Shown: piece after piece, positions 13,935-15,143 of the stretch
Position numbering within the stretch: the first letter of the stretch is position 1
Layout of the letters: every line of letters starts with the position of its first letter
Origin: an uncultured Eubacterium sp.
GTDB lineage: Bacteria; Bacillota; Clostridia; Oscillospirales; Acutalibacteraceae
DNA length: 15,143 nt
Assembly (NCBI GenBank): GCA_910577215.1
Contig: CAJTMQ010000001.1
Span: 1 to 15,143 of the forward strand
Direction: 5' to 3'
The notes under the pieces: model-generated
Database searches by the model: none
What the model was told of the DNA's origin: nothing
What the model saw: only the letters and a program-made list of their open reading frames with translations
Made by a program: the position numbers and the translations under genes

Positions 13935-14990
13935 TTATTCGGCAGAAAATCTGAATTCCGTAACTGTTCTGAATTCTTCATTCGGCTGAACATATGTGAA
14001 TGGAAATTCATCCGGGTGATTCACACTGTCCGGATAAAATTGTGTTTCAAGTGCAACACCGCGTCTGAAGGTAACCTTGCTGCTTCCTTTACCGGGGTTG
14101 CCTTCTTTTGCAAGCCAGCCTCCGCAATAAAGCTGAATTCCGGGAAGGTCTGTATAAACCTCCATCTTTCTGCCGCTTTCTTCGTCATAAAGAATGGCAG
14201 CCTGTGTAAAATCACGTGGCTCTTTATTCAGACAGTAGTTATTATCATACCCGATTCCGTCTATAATAGCGCGGAAAGGCTCTTCAATTCTGTCACCGAT
14301 TTTGTGCAGTTCATTAAAGTCCATCATTGTGCCCTTAACCTCGCCAAGCTTGCCTGTTGGAAGCTGACTGTCATCGGTTTCGGTGAAATAATCTGCATTG
14401 ATTTTAAGATAATGGTTATCTATTGTTTCGCTATCTTTTCCGGAAAGATTGAAATAAGCATGGTTTGTTGGATTGGCAACAGTTTTTTTATCACTTAAAA
14501 CAGTATATTCAAGTCTTAATATGTTATCCTCAGTAAAGGTATATTTAACTGTTAATGTGAAATTTCCCGGGAAACCATCCTCCATATCCGCAGAGAATTT
14601 TTCAAAGGTAATGGAATTCTCTGTTGTTTCTTTAACATCCCAAACAGTAAAGCTGAAGCGTCCGCCTCCGTGAAGTGTCCACGTGCCCTGATTGGCAGGT
14701 GTATTATATTCTGTACCGTCTATTTTGAATTTTGCATCTCTTATTCTGTTGGCTACTCTGCCTACAAGCAAGCCCTGAAAGCCTAAATCTCCTATGACAT
14801 ACGGCTGAGGCTCGTCAAAGCCAAGCACAACATCTGCAAGTTTTCCGTTTCTGTCCGGCACATTCAATGCCTGGATTCCTCCGCCGAGTGTCTGAAGAGA
14901 TACAGATGCGCCGTTTTTATTTGTGATTGTGTAAAGGTCAACGGCAGTGCCGTCCTCCATTTTGCCGAAAAGTGTTTTTGTTATGCTCAT
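13935..14990 (-). CDS. galM: Aldose 1-epimerase (galactose mutarotase)
   Basis: 351 residues, the usual size for bacterial GalM. It interconverts alpha and beta anomers of galactose, glucose and related sugars in the cytoplasm, feeding kinases such as GalK. The sequence shows R78 and R82 in G-R-V-A-N-R-I, H107 in L-H-G-G-G, the catalytic acid H177 in N-P-T-N-H-A-Y-F-N-L-S-G, D249 in Y-D-N-N-Y, and the catalytic base E315 in L-E-T-Q-F-Y-P-D, all in the order known from Lactococcus GalM (H96, H170, D243, E304). There is no signal peptide. An AGAAAGG-like RBS lies about 11 bases before the ATG at 14990. The gene appears to be transcribed alone or with the downstream regulators from the promoter at 15036-15064. 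Confidence 0.95.
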   Translation of the reverse strand: MSITKTLFGKMEDGTAVDLYTITNKNGASVSLQTLGGGIQALNVPDRNGKLADVVLGFDEPQPYVIGDLGFQGLLVGRVANRIRDAKFKIDGTEYNTPANQGTWTLHGGGRFSFTVWDVKETTENSITFEKFSADMEDGFPGNFTLTVKYTFTEDNILRLEYTVLSDKKTVANPTNHAYFNLSGKDSETIDNHYLKINADYFTETDDSQLPTGKLGEVKGTMMDFNELHKIGDRIEEPFRAIIDGIGYDNNYCLNKEPRDFTQAAILYDEESGRKMEVYTDLPGIQLYCGGWLAKEGNPGKGSSKVTFRRGVALETQFYPDSVNHPDEFPFTYVQPNEEFRTVTEFRFSAE

Positions 14991-15035
14991 AATAATATGT
15001 ACCTTTCTTAAAATTATATATTATTTTACTTTTTG

Positions 15036-15064
15036 AGTATAAACCGAAATGTAAACAAATTCAA
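15036..15064 (-). promoter_or_regulatory. Sigma-A promoter of galM
   Basis: Reading leftwards, TTGAAT (15064-15059) and TATACT (15041-15036) have a 17-base spacer. The left arm of the 15-base inverted repeat at 15038-15052 overlaps its -10 box and spacer, so a protein bound there would block it. Confidence 0.6.
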
Positions 15065-15089
15065 TAGAATCTTGACATTTGGGTTTATA
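15038..15089. promoter_or_regulatory. 15-base inverted repeat between galM and the next gene (probable operator pair)
   Basis: TATAAACCGAAATGT (15038-15052) and ACATTTGGGTTTATA (15075-15089) are reverse complements with one mismatch, 22 bases apart. The left arm covers the galM -10 region and the right arm lies within a likely rightward promoter. Such a layout fits a regulator controlling two divergent genes. Confidence 0.6.
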
Positions 15090-15100
15090 AAATATATTCT
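15072..15100 (+). promoter_or_regulatory. Probable rightward promoter for a gene beyond the window
   Basis: TTGACA at 15072-15077 is followed after 17 bases by TATTCT (15095-15100). The -10 match is weak; TATATT at 15093-15098 is an alternative with a 15-base spacer. No coding start is visible before the window ends. Confidence 0.4.
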
Positions 15101-15143
15101 AAGTATAATATATTATGGTAAATTTTACTTTTTAAATGGAAAG

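Noticed and set aside
13918..13935. Small hairpin just after galM as terminator
   Set aside because: The stem has a mismatch, a tiny loop and only four T residues; too weak to call.
13911..14498. A 195-residue open frame on the plus strand
   Set aside because: It is fully opposite galM, has no clear RBS and shows no recognisable family; galM itself has all catalytic residues.

Overview
The window looks like the chromosome of a low-GC Firmicute of the class Clostridia, probably a gut Ruminococcus/Oscillospiraceae-type organism. The clues are AT-rich intergenic DNA with near-consensus sigma-A promoters, strong AAGGAGG-type ribosome binding sites, lipoprotein signal peptides, carbohydrate-active enzymes of gut type (GH18, GH95) and Firmicutes-style one-component regulators. 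This placement is inferred from sequence character only.

Layout. (a) Positions 1-72 are the last 23 codons of a tyrosine recombinase, followed by about 350 bases without a gene but with inverted and direct repeats; this is probably the edge of an integrated mobile element. (b) Positions 431-5902 form a carbohydrate block: a membrane-anchored GH18 (chitinase-like) protein, a convergent GH95 fucosidase-family lipoprotein sharing a bidirectional terminator with it, and a divergent cupin/AraC-type regulator that stops after only one helix-turn-helix. (c) Positions 5931-11156 form an aromatic-amino-acid block in three transcription units, each with its own TTGACA-type promoter: an uncharacterised DRE-TIM aldolase-like enzyme, a class I DAHP synthase (entry enzyme of the shikimate pathway), and a three-gene ABC importer of the TrpXYZ type (lipoprotein, permease, ATPase). 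(d) Positions 11193-13811 hold two leftward membrane-associated regulators: a MerR protein with two membrane helices and a zinc ribbon, and an XRE protein with about five membrane helices and a C-terminal DUF4097-like beta-repeat domain. (e) Positions 13935-14990 encode aldose 1-epimerase (GalM), read leftwards from a region holding a 15-base inverted repeat and a probable rightward promoter for a gene beyond the window.

The most interesting signal is a palindrome, CACTTTAAAGTG. It occurs perfectly in front of the ABC importer and twice, at 11 of 12 matches, in front of the aldolase-like gene, each time just downstream of the predicted transcription start. A weaker copy overlaps the ribosome binding site of the DAHP synthase gene. 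This suggests one repressor controlling all three units. It would tie the unknown aldolase-like enzyme and the importer to aromatic amino acid supply. The regulator itself is not in the window.
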